The notes beneath the pieces are model-generated. The model did not search any database, was not told the DNA's origin, and worked only from the letters and a program-made list of their open reading frames with translations. Position numbers and translations under genes: made by a program. Below, one piece after another: positions 6,128 to 13,643 of a DNA stretch of 17,346 bases; within the stretch, counting starts at the first letter, position 1; the number at the start of each line of letters is the position of its first letter. The stretch is from Candidatus Fermentithermobacillaceae bacterium. GTDB lineage: Bacteria > Bacillota > Sulfobacillia > Fermentithermobacillales > Fermentithermobacillaceae. The DNA is taken from the NCBI GenBank assembly GCA_012842105.1, contig DUTL01000322.1, positions 1 to 17,346 of the forward strand. Direction: 5' to 3'.

Positions 6128-7135
6128 TCATAACTCAGGTACCGCTATTTCAGGGAAAGTAGCGATTGCCCGTGTGCGAACTTCTCCTTTGGTTACCACG
6201 CCTGTTTTCTCCAGGCCCATGATGTACGCTCCTCCGGCAGGTTCCAGTTCGGGTTTCTTGAACCTGGCAAAGGGGACAAACCTGTGGCAAGACATTGCAA
6301 ATGAATCAACCAGAAGCGGATTTGCGCCTTTCGTGAACAGACTTCCCACCATTACAACATCTTGGGGTATTTGCCACCAACCCAGAGACTTGACCATCCT
6401 TCCCATTATTTCGCCCATTGTTTTACCTGACTCTATGAGTATGTCTGCGCAGACTTCGTCTCCTTCAGTGGCCAACTTGAAAATGGCAGGGACTATTGCT
6501 GCTGCTTTCATGTAGATTTGAGAGAATCGGCCATGAACCTGGTACATGTAAAGCGACAGATCATCGTAAGACGAAAAGTCCAGGGTAGAAAGAACAACTT
6601 GCTCTATACCTGTCCTGGGCCCGGTGCCATCGTGGGATCTGAATGCGAAGTGTACTGCGTTCCGGATAAGGCTTCCTGCCCCGCCTTCGCCGCCCCACTC
6701 GTATCCCATTCCCCTGCCTGTGATTCTTGTTCCGTCAGGCGCTGAAGCCGCGAAATTAGCTCCTGTGCCTGATATTACAACGCCGCCGTAATCCTCACCG
6801 GTGCCTGCCCTGAACCCGACCCATGTATCGTTTACAATCTCAAACCTCAGGCCAGGGTAGAGTTTCTCAATTCCGGCTGTGAGGTTCTGGAAATCAACAG
6901 GGAAATCTGCCCCGGCTAATCCAAAAACGCCATAACCAAGCCCGCTTGCACTGATACCGGCCTGGGCTAAAGCCATATCTACAGCGGAATTGAGGTTCCC
7001 CATGGCTGTTTCAATTCCTATGAGCTGGTAATTGGTGGGGCCTGCCAGGCCTGCGCCTAAAATCCGGCCTGTGTGGTCTCCTACCACCGCCAGGGTCTTG
7101 GTTGCTCCTCCGTCAACACCTAAGATGAATGCCAT
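6128..7135 (-). CDS. BadF/BadG/BcrA/BcrD-family sugar kinase (N-acetylglucosamine or glucosamine kinase-like)
   Basis: This 335-residue ASKHA-fold kinase probably phosphorylates an amino sugar at O6 in the cytosol. Motifs are phosphate-1 DGGATKT (8-14), FGLAGAD (71-77), VNDTWVGFRAG with candidate catalytic Asp103, phosphate-2 ISGTGANF (121-128), and the C-terminal adenosine motif LEPAGGAYIMG. The family includes GlcNAc kinase, the glucosamine kinase GspK of chitin-degrading vibrios, and MurNAc/GlcNAc kinases. Where relatives read GDEGS this protein reads GGEGGAG (148-154), which may bear on specificity. The frame extends to a codon at 7168, but GGAGGA at 7141-7146 is spaced 6 nt from the ATG at 7135, which is therefore chosen. 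It is the last gene of the minus-strand operon, 83 nt after the GH4 gene. The exact sugar cannot be read from the sequence. Confidence 0.85.
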   Translation of the reverse strand: MAFILGVDGGATKTLAVVGDHTGRILGAGLAGPTNYQLIGIETAMGNLNSAVDMALAQAGISASGLGYGVFGLAGADFPVDFQNLTAGIEKLYPGLRFEIVNDTWVGFRAGTGEDYGGVVISGTGANFAASAPDGTRITGRGMGYEWGGEGGAGSLIRNAVHFAFRSHDGTGPRTGIEQVVLSTLDFSSYDDLSLYMYQVHGRFSQIYMKAAAIVPAIFKLATEGDEVCADILIESGKTMGEIMGRMVKSLGWWQIPQDVVMVGSLFTKGANPLLVDSFAMSCHRFVPFARFKKPELEPAGGAYIMGLEKTGVVTKGEVRTRAIATFPEIAVPEL

Positions 7136-7218
7136 TTTCATCCTCCTTTTAAGAACTTGTTTTGCCAACCCTGTGCACCGGAGTTTGAGAACCGGTAATG
7201 GGCACCCACGTTTTTACA

Positions 7219-8547
7219 TCAGAAAGCCGGAATAGGCTTGCCTGCAAACCGGGGCAAGAACTCACTGTTCTGGTCAAGAATATCTCTTAGCAAATTCATG
7301 GCAGTGTCTCCGTCCTGAACCAGGGGATGGTTGATAAGGGCGGAGAAAGCTTTGCCAACGCTGCCCTCTATTGCCGCTTCCACAGTAAGTTCTTCATAGC
7401 ATTTTACTTTCTGGACCAATCCAAGGATTTCAGCAGGCAGCCGTGGTTGTGCAACAGGTTTCGGCCCGGCCCCGTCTACTGTTGAACTCACCTCAACCAC
7501 CACATTGGCGCCAAGCCCGGGCACTGCCCCCTTGTTTTCCACGTTTAGCACCTCTATTTGGGGAAGGTTTCTGGCTATGCTTGATATACAGTTGAGCGCA
7601 ACATCAGAGTAGTAGGCGCCGCCCCGCTTTTTGAGCTCAGGCGGAAGGTTTTCAAGTGTTTTATCTGCATACATGCTGAAAAGGCTTTCTTCAATTCTCA
7701 TGACTTCATCTGCTCTCGTGCCCTTGCCTGACCTGATGTCATGTTGTTGATCCTCGATTGACCTGTTGCGTGACCAGTAATAGTAAAGGTAACTGCCGGG
7801 AATCACATTCAGATCTTCCACAAAATACGCCAGGTGCCTGCCGGCTCTTATTTTGTCAAGGTACTCTTCAAGCAAGGGCGAGTCTATAACCTGATCCATG
7901 ATATTTCTGCCATCAAAGTACAATCCTGTGACAAATGACAGGTGATTTAGCCCCGATACGTCCAGGCTAAGCCGGTGGGGCTCAATTCCCAAAGCCCTGG
8001 CGATGCCCATTTTGATGCCTATGGGCACGTTGCACAATCCGAAAACCCTGGCCTGTGTGTGCTTGATAAGCGCTTCGGTTACAATGCCAGAGGGGTTGGT
8101 AAAATTAAGAAGCCATGCGTTTGGGCAGTGATTTTGCATATGGTTTGCTATGTCAACGGCGACGGGAATGGTTCTCAGGGCACATGCAAACCCTCCGGGG
8201 CCTGTGGTTTCTTGCCCGGCAATGCCGTATCTAACGGGAATGTGCTCGTCTGTCCATCTGGCTTTCATTCCGCCTACACGGATCTGGCTTATTACGAAAT
8301 CCGCACCATCCAGGCCAGGGGCAAGGCCGGCCCACGTACTTATCTCGCAGGGCATACCCGCTTTTGCAAGCATTCTGCCTGCGAAACCTGCAACTGTCTC
8401 CATCCTCTGTTTGCCCTGGGGAATGTCTATAAGCGCCAATTGCCTGGTAAGAAACTCCTTGTTTTGCCAGCGCTTGATAAGCCCGTCTACGAGCTCCGGG
8501 GTATATGAAGAGCCTCCGCCAATGACCGCCAGCTTAATCGTTTTCAT
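7219..8547 (-). CDS. GH4 family glycosidase, 6-phospho-beta-glucosidase type (CNVP motif)
   Basis: This 442-residue protein belongs to glycoside hydrolase family 4, whose members cleave by an NAD+- and divalent-metal-dependent oxidation/elimination mechanism. The N-terminal Rossmann motif is GGGSSYTPEL (10-19), followed by the family segments GQETTGPGGF and NFTNPSG. The metal-binding motif is CNVP (172-175), which in GH4 marks 6-phospho-beta-glucosidases, and GLNHLSF carries the second metal ligand His202. The loop GSYLYYYW (about 251-258) should hold the catalytic tyrosine. Its own ribosome site is weak (AAGG, about 10 nt upstream), and its ATG overlaps the stop of a small upstream frame. 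Neighbouring PIG-L deacetylase and sugar kinase genes suggest an amino-sugar disaccharide substrate. No PTS genes lie nearby, so the phosphate would have to come from a kinase or a distant PTS. Confidence 0.93.
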   Translation of the reverse strand: MKTIKLAVIGGGSSYTPELVDGLIKRWQNKEFLTRQLALIDIPQGKQRMETVAGFAGRMLAKAGMPCEISTWAGLAPGLDGADFVISQIRVGGMKARWTDEHIPVRYGIAGQETTGPGGFACALRTIPVAVDIANHMQNHCPNAWLLNFTNPSGIVTEALIKHTQARVFGLCNVPIGIKMGIARALGIEPHRLSLDVSGLNHLSFVTGLYFDGRNIMDQVIDSPLLEEYLDKIRAGRHLAYFVEDLNVIPGSYLYYYWSRNRSIEDQQHDIRSGKGTRADEVMRIEESLFSMYADKTLENLPPELKKRGGAYYSDVALNCISSIARNLPQIEVLNVENKGAVPGLGANVVVEVSSTVDGAGPKPVAQPRLPAEILGLVQKVKCYEELTVEAAIEGSVGKAFSALINHPLVQDGDTAMNLLRDILDQNSEFLPRFAGKPIPAF

Positions 8548-8657
8548 AACATATGTGCCTTGTGACCGGTTTTCTCTGGCGCACTGGGTTTTTGTGCAGG
8601 GCTATGGGCTGACCGCTTTTCAGGCGCCATTGGGTAAACGAGAGAACCAAATGGCAC
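8544..8657 (-). CDS. Possible 37-residue small protein coupled to the GH4 gene
   Basis: A GTG at 8657 has the ribosome site AAAGGAG at 5-nt spacing. The frame runs 37 sense codons and stops in an ATGA overlap with the GH4 start at 8547. The product is hydrophilic and rich in Pro, Lys, Ala and His, with two APEK segments (MAPEKR and SAPEKTGHK), and has no membrane helix or known motif. The downstream GH4 gene lacks a good ribosome site, so this frame could serve to bring ribosomes to it. The same frame stays open further upstream into the deacetylase gene, but only the part from the GTG is credible. It may be a coupling leader or chance. Confidence 0.35.
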   Translation of the reverse strand: MPFGSLVYPMAPEKRSAHSPAQKPSAPEKTGHKAHML

Positions 8658-8701
8658 TATCTCTCCTTTCCAAAACCAGGTTTCTGATTTGGCCGGTGTA
8701 A

Positions 8702-9445
8702 TCAGGCTTTCCACGTATCCACCATAATATGAAGGTGGGTTGTGGTAAGTACTTTGAATGCCTCTGCTGTCCGGGCGTTTGCCTGGCGCCCGTATTCTTG
8801 GGATTTGGCCAGTATGAGAGGGTAAAACATGTCCCAAATGTGGCCGGGGAACTGCGACTTGTGGCATTTTAATGCCTGCACTTTCTTTTCCCATGTACTG
8901 TCAATATCTATGAAAGTGTTTGGATTAACAGACAGCGCCAGGGCAATTCCGGTTACCTGCCATGGTGCAAGGCCGAGAGCCATATCTTCAGGTTGAACCA
9001 TAGGCAACGCGGCCAACAGGCACGCTTCTACCGCAGCCATTGATGCGCGGCGGTGATCCGGGTGTGCTTCATATGGAAGCCACGGGTCCAAACTGATTAC
9101 GAAGTCAGGCTGTATCTTCCGGATAAGAGAGATCAAGGGTTCTCGTACGGTCTCAGGTTCAGGAACCTGAGTATCTTGAAAACCCAGCCACATTATGTTG
9201 GCGACGCCAAGAATTTCTCCGGCTTCCAGCTGCTCGGCTCTTCGGGTGGCGGCAACCTGCGCTTCAGAGACGTTGGGGCTAAGGCCTCCCCTGGAACCAT
9301 CTGTTACCATGGCATATATGATCCTGGCACCTTGCTCAGCCAGAAGAGCTATTGTTCCTCCGGCTGTAAGTTCAGCGTCATCCGGGTGGGGCGAGACAAC
9401 CAGAACATTCCGGGCTTCATTAATCTCAGGGACCGGTATGTACAA
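8702..9445 (-). CDS. PIG-L/LmbE-family zinc-dependent N-deacetylase
   Basis: This 247-residue cytosolic enzyme belongs to the PIG-L/LmbE fold, which removes N-acetyl groups from GlcNAc-containing molecules using Zn2+. The first metal motif is PHPDDAEL (19-26), with His20 and Asp23 as ligands and Asp22 as the likely base. GG at 29-30 and the TDGSRGG loop (48-54) follow. The second metal motif is HPDHR (128-132), which also supplies the conserved His pair. The variant HPDDAE resembles HPDDVE of BshB-type members. The frame extends to an ATG at 9517 that overlaps the ABC gene by 29 bp, but AAAGGAGG precedes a TTG at 9445, which I prefer. Archaeal diacetylchitobiose deacetylases, BshB and mycothiol MshB are all relatives. 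The GH4 and kinase neighbours point to an amino-sugar disaccharide substrate, by inference. Confidence 0.87.
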   Translation of the reverse strand: MYIPVPEINEARNVLVVSPHPDDAELTAGGTIALLAEQGARIIYAMVTDGSRGGLSPNVSEAQVAATRRAEQLEAGEILGVANIMWLGFQDTQVPEPETVREPLISLIRKIQPDFVISLDPWLPYEAHPDHRRASMAAVEACLLAALPMVQPEDMALGLAPWQVTGIALALSVNPNTFIDIDSTWEKKVQALKCHKSQFPGHIWDMFYPLILAKSQEYGRQANARTAEAFKVLTTTHLHIMVDTWKA

Positions 9446-9488
9446 AGGAACTCTCCTCCTTTCATTGAGTAAAGTTTCATTGCTTGTA

Positions 9489-11321
9489 TTACGCGTGCGA
9501 TAAATCACGTTCCACAAGCAACCTGTATTTTGAGTTTGGGTTCGCCATTAGCTGTTCATGAGTGCCTCGTTCTACTATGGCGCCATTTTGGAGGTAGATG
9601 ATTTCATGGGCGTTTTCAATGGTAGCCAGCCTGTGTGCAATCACAATGGACGTTCGATCTTTCATGAGTTCCTGCAAGGCTTTTTGAACCAGGCTTTCTG
9701 ACTCAGTATCAAGGGATGACGTTGCTTCATCAAGCAGCAGCACAGGCGCGTCTTTCAAAACGGCCCTGGCGATGGCGATGCGCTGCCGTTGGCCTCCTGA
9801 CAGTTTCGTACCCCTTTCCCCAACAGCCGACTGTATCCCTTCCGGAAGCTCGTGAACAAAAGCACCGGCGTGGGCTACGGCGAGAGATTTTTCAATGTTT
9901 TCTTCGCTATGTTCAGCACCTCTTACGTTTTCCAGGATAGATCCCGAAAAGAGGAATGCATCTTGGGGAACGTATGAAAACTTGCCTCGCCAGGATTCCA
10001 GGCCGGTCTCAAAGATGCTTTGGCCTTCCACCAGGATGTTTCCTGAACACGGAGGGTACAGGCCAAGCAGTATTTTGAACAGGGTTGTCTTCCCGCTGCC
10101 CGAGGGGCCAACAAGGGCCACGGTTTTTCCTTTGGGTACGGCAAATGAGATATTCTCCAAGACATTTTCATGGCTGTTAGGGTACTTAAAAGTTAACCCT
10201 TCAACCAGTATGGCAGGCTCGCGTATTTCCGCCCCGGGTAAGGCTGCAGCAGGCCCGGCGGTTTCGGTATCCGGGAAAGAGGCAGGCGCTGAGTAAATAT
10301 TTGGCTCGGCTGGAGTGTCCAGTATCTCAAGTACCCTGTCGCCGGCTGCAAGATTAGTTTGAATCCCCGCTATTGTGGCGCCTATTCCGGAAAACAGGTT
10401 TCTTACCGGATTCATGAGCTGTACCAGGGCAACAAGAACCGGGACAAGAACCGGGTTAAGGATAGCTCGGTACGTAGCATATACTATGAAGACAAGGTTT
10501 CCCAGCCCTGCAACGCCATCAGCAGCCGAACGCCCTGCTTCCAGATGTGATTGGGATAGGCCTGCGTTTTGCACTTCCGTAGATGTATCGTTTACCCGTT
10601 GGTACATGGTTTCTGAAAGATTAAACGTTCTGACGACTTCAGCTCCTTGAATAAGGTCGGAAAACCCTGACGTTAGTCTGGCTTTGTTTTCCTGGAGTAT
10701 TTTCCCGGTATTACGAAGCGGGGAAACGAAAGGCGAATTGGCAATGAGAGGTAGGGCGCATGTTGCAATCGCCAAAGCGCCAAGTTTAGGGTCAAGTACT
10801 ACCGTGTATACAGCAGATCCGGCCCCTGACAGGGCGGTGTTCGCCAGGGTCTGAAACGATTGGACGAAAACCATGCCTGCCAGCCTGGTGTCGTTGGTCG
10901 CTCTTGAGAGCATATCTCCTGAGTGCCGCCTTTCAATTTCTGCTACAGGCATGCCGAGAACATGATGGAAGAAAGCATCTCTCAGGTCGCATAAAACCAG
11001 GGTTGTAGCATTTATGAGCTTTCTGCCTGCAAAAAACACAAGCATTCCTGCAGCCAGAGCCGTTATGGTCATTGTTCCTACTGAAACCAGAATGGCACGT
11101 GAACTTACTGCCATGGCACCACGGGTAAACTCCATGAGCATTCGAGCAAATAAGATGTTCAAGCCCAAGTTTGCAAGGGCTATGCCTGCGATACCAACTA
11201 GATAACCGGCAGTATACGGTTTTAGGAACGGAAACAGGCGTCGCAAAGGCTCAAATATGGACTCGCTTACGGAAGCTTTGTTTTCGCCGTTGTGGCTAAC
11301 GTTTTTGCCTGCCGGTTTCAT
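9489..11321 (-). CDS. ABC exporter half-transporter (permease-ATPase), second subunit
   Basis: This 610-residue type IV ABC exporter has an N-terminal six-helix transmembrane domain (about 30-320) fused to an ATPase domain (about 365-600). The ATPase has Walker A GPSGSGKTT (405-413, Lys411), Q-loop VPQDAFLF (Gln453), signature LSGGQ (507-511), Walker B with catalytic Glu532, D-loop SSLD (535-538) and switch His563, so all catalytic elements are present. The MsbA/LmrA/BmrCD group exports drugs, lipids, peptides or glycolipids; the substrate here is unknown. The gene overlaps the preceding ABC gene by 4 bp (ATGA), so the two probably form a heterodimer. The deacetylase start follows its stop by 43 nt, placing an exporter in what otherwise looks like a sugar-use operon. 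Confidence 0.93.
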   Translation of the reverse strand: MKPAGKNVSHNGENKASVSESIFEPLRRLFPFLKPYTAGYLVGIAGIALANLGLNILFARMLMEFTRGAMAVSSRAILVSVGTMTITALAAGMLVFFAGRKLINATTLVLCDLRDAFFHHVLGMPVAEIERRHSGDMLSRATNDTRLAGMVFVQSFQTLANTALSGAGSAVYTVVLDPKLGALAIATCALPLIANSPFVSPLRNTGKILQENKARLTSGFSDLIQGAEVVRTFNLSETMYQRVNDTSTEVQNAGLSQSHLEAGRSAADGVAGLGNLVFIVYATYRAILNPVLVPVLVALVQLMNPVRNLFSGIGATIAGIQTNLAAGDRVLEILDTPAEPNIYSAPASFPDTETAGPAAALPGAEIREPAILVEGLTFKYPNSHENVLENISFAVPKGKTVALVGPSGSGKTTLFKILLGLYPPCSGNILVEGQSIFETGLESWRGKFSYVPQDAFLFSGSILENVRGAEHSEENIEKSLAVAHAGAFVHELPEGIQSAVGERGTKLSGGQRQRIAIARAVLKDAPVLLLDEATSSLDTESESLVQKALQELMKDRTSIVIAHRLATIENAHEIIYLQNGAIVERGTHEQLMANPNSKYRLLVERDLSHA

Positions 11322-13240
11322 GGATACTCTACCTCCTCAGCCTGGTATGAATTTGAATTTGCGGCCTCCATGCCTGCCTGTTTGGTATAAAGATCGGCGT
11401 AGCGGCCTCTTGCTTTCATAAGGGAAGCATGGGTTCCCCATTCGACAATGCCGCCGTTTTCAAGAACATAGATGCGCTCCGAGTTCACAATGGTTGAAAG
11501 CCTGTGGGCGATAGATATCATTGTAACGTCTTCGAGAGATTCCATGAGGCCTCCCAACACCTGGTGTTCTACATCGTAGTCCATGGCCGAGGTTGCTTCA
11601 TCAAGGAGGAGTACTTCAGGTTCACGCAAAATTGCACGCGCCAGCGACAGGCGCTGGCGTTCCCCTCCCGAAAGCCTGCCTGCCATCTCGCCTACCGGAG
11701 TATCATAACCGTTAGGCAGTCCTCTGACGAAACTATCTGCCCGGGAAATTTCTGCGGCATGCATGATTTCTTCAATGGGAGTATCAGCTATTCCCATGGC
11801 AAGGTTCTCTCTAACTGAATAGGGGAACAGGTATGTATCCTGGCTTACCTTGGTAAAATGTGAGCGCAGGCTCCTAAGTGACCACTTTGTGATATCATGG
11901 CCGCCTATGAGAATCGAGCCTTGATCACGTTCGTATTCGCCAAGGAGCAGCCGGAAAACGGTTGACTTACCTGATCCGCTTGACCCTGCAAAGGCTATTC
12001 TCTCCCCTCGCTGTACTGTGAAACTCAAGTCTCTTAGGGCCGGGGTTTTGCTCCCTGGGTACGAAAACGTCACATTTCGAAACTCAACAACAGGGGCGTT
12101 TTCAATAAACTCGAGAGATTCCCCGTCTTCGCGTTCGCCAGGTATTTCGAGCACATCAAGAACCCGCTCCAAAGCGGCGGAATTGGATGCAATCTCCCCA
12201 AGGGCCCCCGGCAGTTCTTGCATGGGGAAAGAAACGAAATTGAGAAGGTTGATAAAAGCAAACAACACACCGAAACTTACCCGGCCCTTGAGCATCAAAA
12301 TGCCTCCTATACCGAATACCAGGAGAAATGGCGTAAAAGATACAACGAAGCCCACAGAAGCGAGAAGGGCCGAAAGAGTATTTCTGCGCGTGTTCTTTTC
12401 GAGCCACAGCTTGTTATATGCGCGGAATCTTTCAGACAGGCTTTTTCCCAATCCGAATACCCTTGCAATCGAGGCGCCGGCTATGCTTTCTTCCATGACT
12501 ATGTTAATCTCCCCTAACGCTTCTTGCGCCTCTTTGGAAAGGGCCGCCGCAGGCCGGCTGAGTTTTCCCACCGCCACAAATATAAGGGGCGTACCGAATA
12601 TAGCTACGATTGCCAGGAGCCAGTTCTTGTAGAACATATAGCTTACAGCCAGGATTGCAGTGAGGCTTCCTGATATGAGTTTTAGCAGATTATCTTGAAG
12701 CAGGGTTTGAACCAACCCCAGGTCGCTTGTGAGCCGTGAAAGAATTTGCCCTGAATGTTCCTGTGACATGTAAGATGCCTGTGCACGGCTGATTTTGTGT
12801 GCGGCCTGGGAATTGACTTTCGCCAAAGAAGAGTGCCCGTAGCGTCCTATGGATACCTTCTGTATTGTGATCAGAAAAATACCGGCTATTTCCAGAACTA
12901 CGGTTGCAATGGCTGCCCGTTTAAGCCCCTGTATGTCTGCTGTAAGCATTGAGTCCATTAGCCGGGCCAAGAGGTCAGACTGAGCAATAGTGATGACAGA
13001 TATCATGACTGCAGCCATAACTGCCAAAAACAGATACCGGTTAAGATTACCGGCCAACACAAGAGCCCTTTTCAGCAAGCGCCACGTTTTGCCCCTGTCG
13101 CTCTTGCCGGTTGTGTTTGGCTTGCCGCTTTGTCCGGTTTTGCCGTCTGTTTCGCACCCTGAGGTTCCGGTTTCTTTGGTTTTGGCTGCGTTGGTTTTGC
13201 CGGGAGATTTTTCAACCGTCCGGCCAGCCGTACCACTCAT
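11318..13240 (-). CDS. ABC exporter half-transporter (permease-ATPase), first subunit with Gly/Lys/Thr-rich N-terminus
   Basis: This 640-residue type IV ABC exporter begins with about 52 hydrophilic residues rich in Gly, Lys and Thr (for example TGKSDRGKT). Six transmembrane helices (about 60-345) and an ATPase domain (about 375-625) follow. Motifs are Walker A GSSGSGKST (419-427, Lys425), Q-loop VSQDTYLF, signature LSGGE (523-527), Walker B with Glu548, D-loop SAMD (551-554) and switch His579. Neither nucleotide site of the pair looks degenerate, unlike many heterodimeric exporters that have lost the Walker B glutamate. The start is supported by GGGAGGA upstream, and the next in-frame Met lies in helix 1, so the extension appears genuine. 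It is the first gene of the minus-strand operon and overlaps the second subunit gene by 4 bp. Substrate unknown. Confidence 0.92.
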   Translation of the reverse strand: MSGTAGRTVEKSPGKTNAAKTKETGTSGCETDGKTGQSGKPNTTGKSDRGKTWRLLKRALVLAGNLNRYLFLAVMAAVMISVITIAQSDLLARLMDSMLTADIQGLKRAAIATVVLEIAGIFLITIQKVSIGRYGHSSLAKVNSQAAHKISRAQASYMSQEHSGQILSRLTSDLGLVQTLLQDNLLKLISGSLTAILAVSYMFYKNWLLAIVAIFGTPLIFVAVGKLSRPAAALSKEAQEALGEINIVMEESIAGASIARVFGLGKSLSERFRAYNKLWLEKNTRRNTLSALLASVGFVVSFTPFLLVFGIGGILMLKGRVSFGVLFAFINLLNFVSFPMQELPGALGEIASNSAALERVLDVLEIPGEREDGESLEFIENAPVVEFRNVTFSYPGSKTPALRDLSFTVQRGERIAFAGSSGSGKSTVFRLLLGEYERDQGSILIGGHDITKWSLRSLRSHFTKVSQDTYLFPYSVRENLAMGIADTPIEEIMHAAEISRADSFVRGLPNGYDTPVGEMAGRLSGGERQRLSLARAILREPEVLLLDEATSAMDYDVEHQVLGGLMESLEDVTMISIAHRLSTIVNSERIYVLENGGIVEWGTHASLMKARGRYADLYTKQAGMEAANSNSYQAEEVEYP

Positions 13241-13643
13241 CTGCCATTCCTCCCGTTCACATATTTATCTTGCAGCACTTGCTGTAAGCCCCGTATAGCA
13301 AGGTTGTGTCATACATTGGGTTTGCGGGAATTATTACTACAGTTCGGTGTTGTGTGCCGGCTTTCTATATTGCTCTAGGAATTGGTGCAAATGGTTCGCT
13401 GAGTATTTCTGACATTATGATGTTTCTGGCAAAATAGGCAATTTCCCTTTATTCGCTCTACGCCTATAACCGGAAAAGGTCATCTTGAGTACTATAAAAA
13501 GGATTTTCCATAACAGCACAGAATTGGATTATTGTATCTTCGAATTTCGGCCCGACAGCTTCCCGCAGGATTGGCAGGTTGTTTTTTAGGCATTTCAAGG
13601 GGAAAGCCCGGAGAACTACTACAAAGGAAATGAGGAGTCTGGC
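13241..13643. other. Divergent intergenic region between the ABC operon and the symporter gene
   Basis: The region is 403 bp with no convincing gene. It must hold promoters for both directions. On the plus strand TATAAC (13465-13470) and TATAAA (13493-13498) look like -10 boxes but have no good -35 partner. On the minus strand a TGCTATAC-like extended -10 lies near 13295-13305. I saw no palindromic operator, riboswitch or catabolite (cre) site I would defend. Confidence 0.4.

Noticed and set aside
7975..8701. Two long plus-strand open frames (177 and 183 codons) over the GH4 gene
   Set aside because: Both overlap a clear GH4 coding region and show no ribosome site or recognisable motif.
12018..12632. 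204-codon plus-strand open frame inside the first ABC gene
   Set aside because: The minus-strand ABC exporter motifs are unambiguous there; the plus frame is a shadow.
13485..13490. CTTGAGT-like half of a HAIR (HspR) box upstream of the symporter gene
   Set aside because: The second half ACTCAAG at 7-nt spacing is absent, so it is not an HspR site.
13571..13592. TTGGCAGG-like sigma-54 promoter before the symporter gene
   Set aside because: The GG and GC elements are not at the required 10-nt separation.
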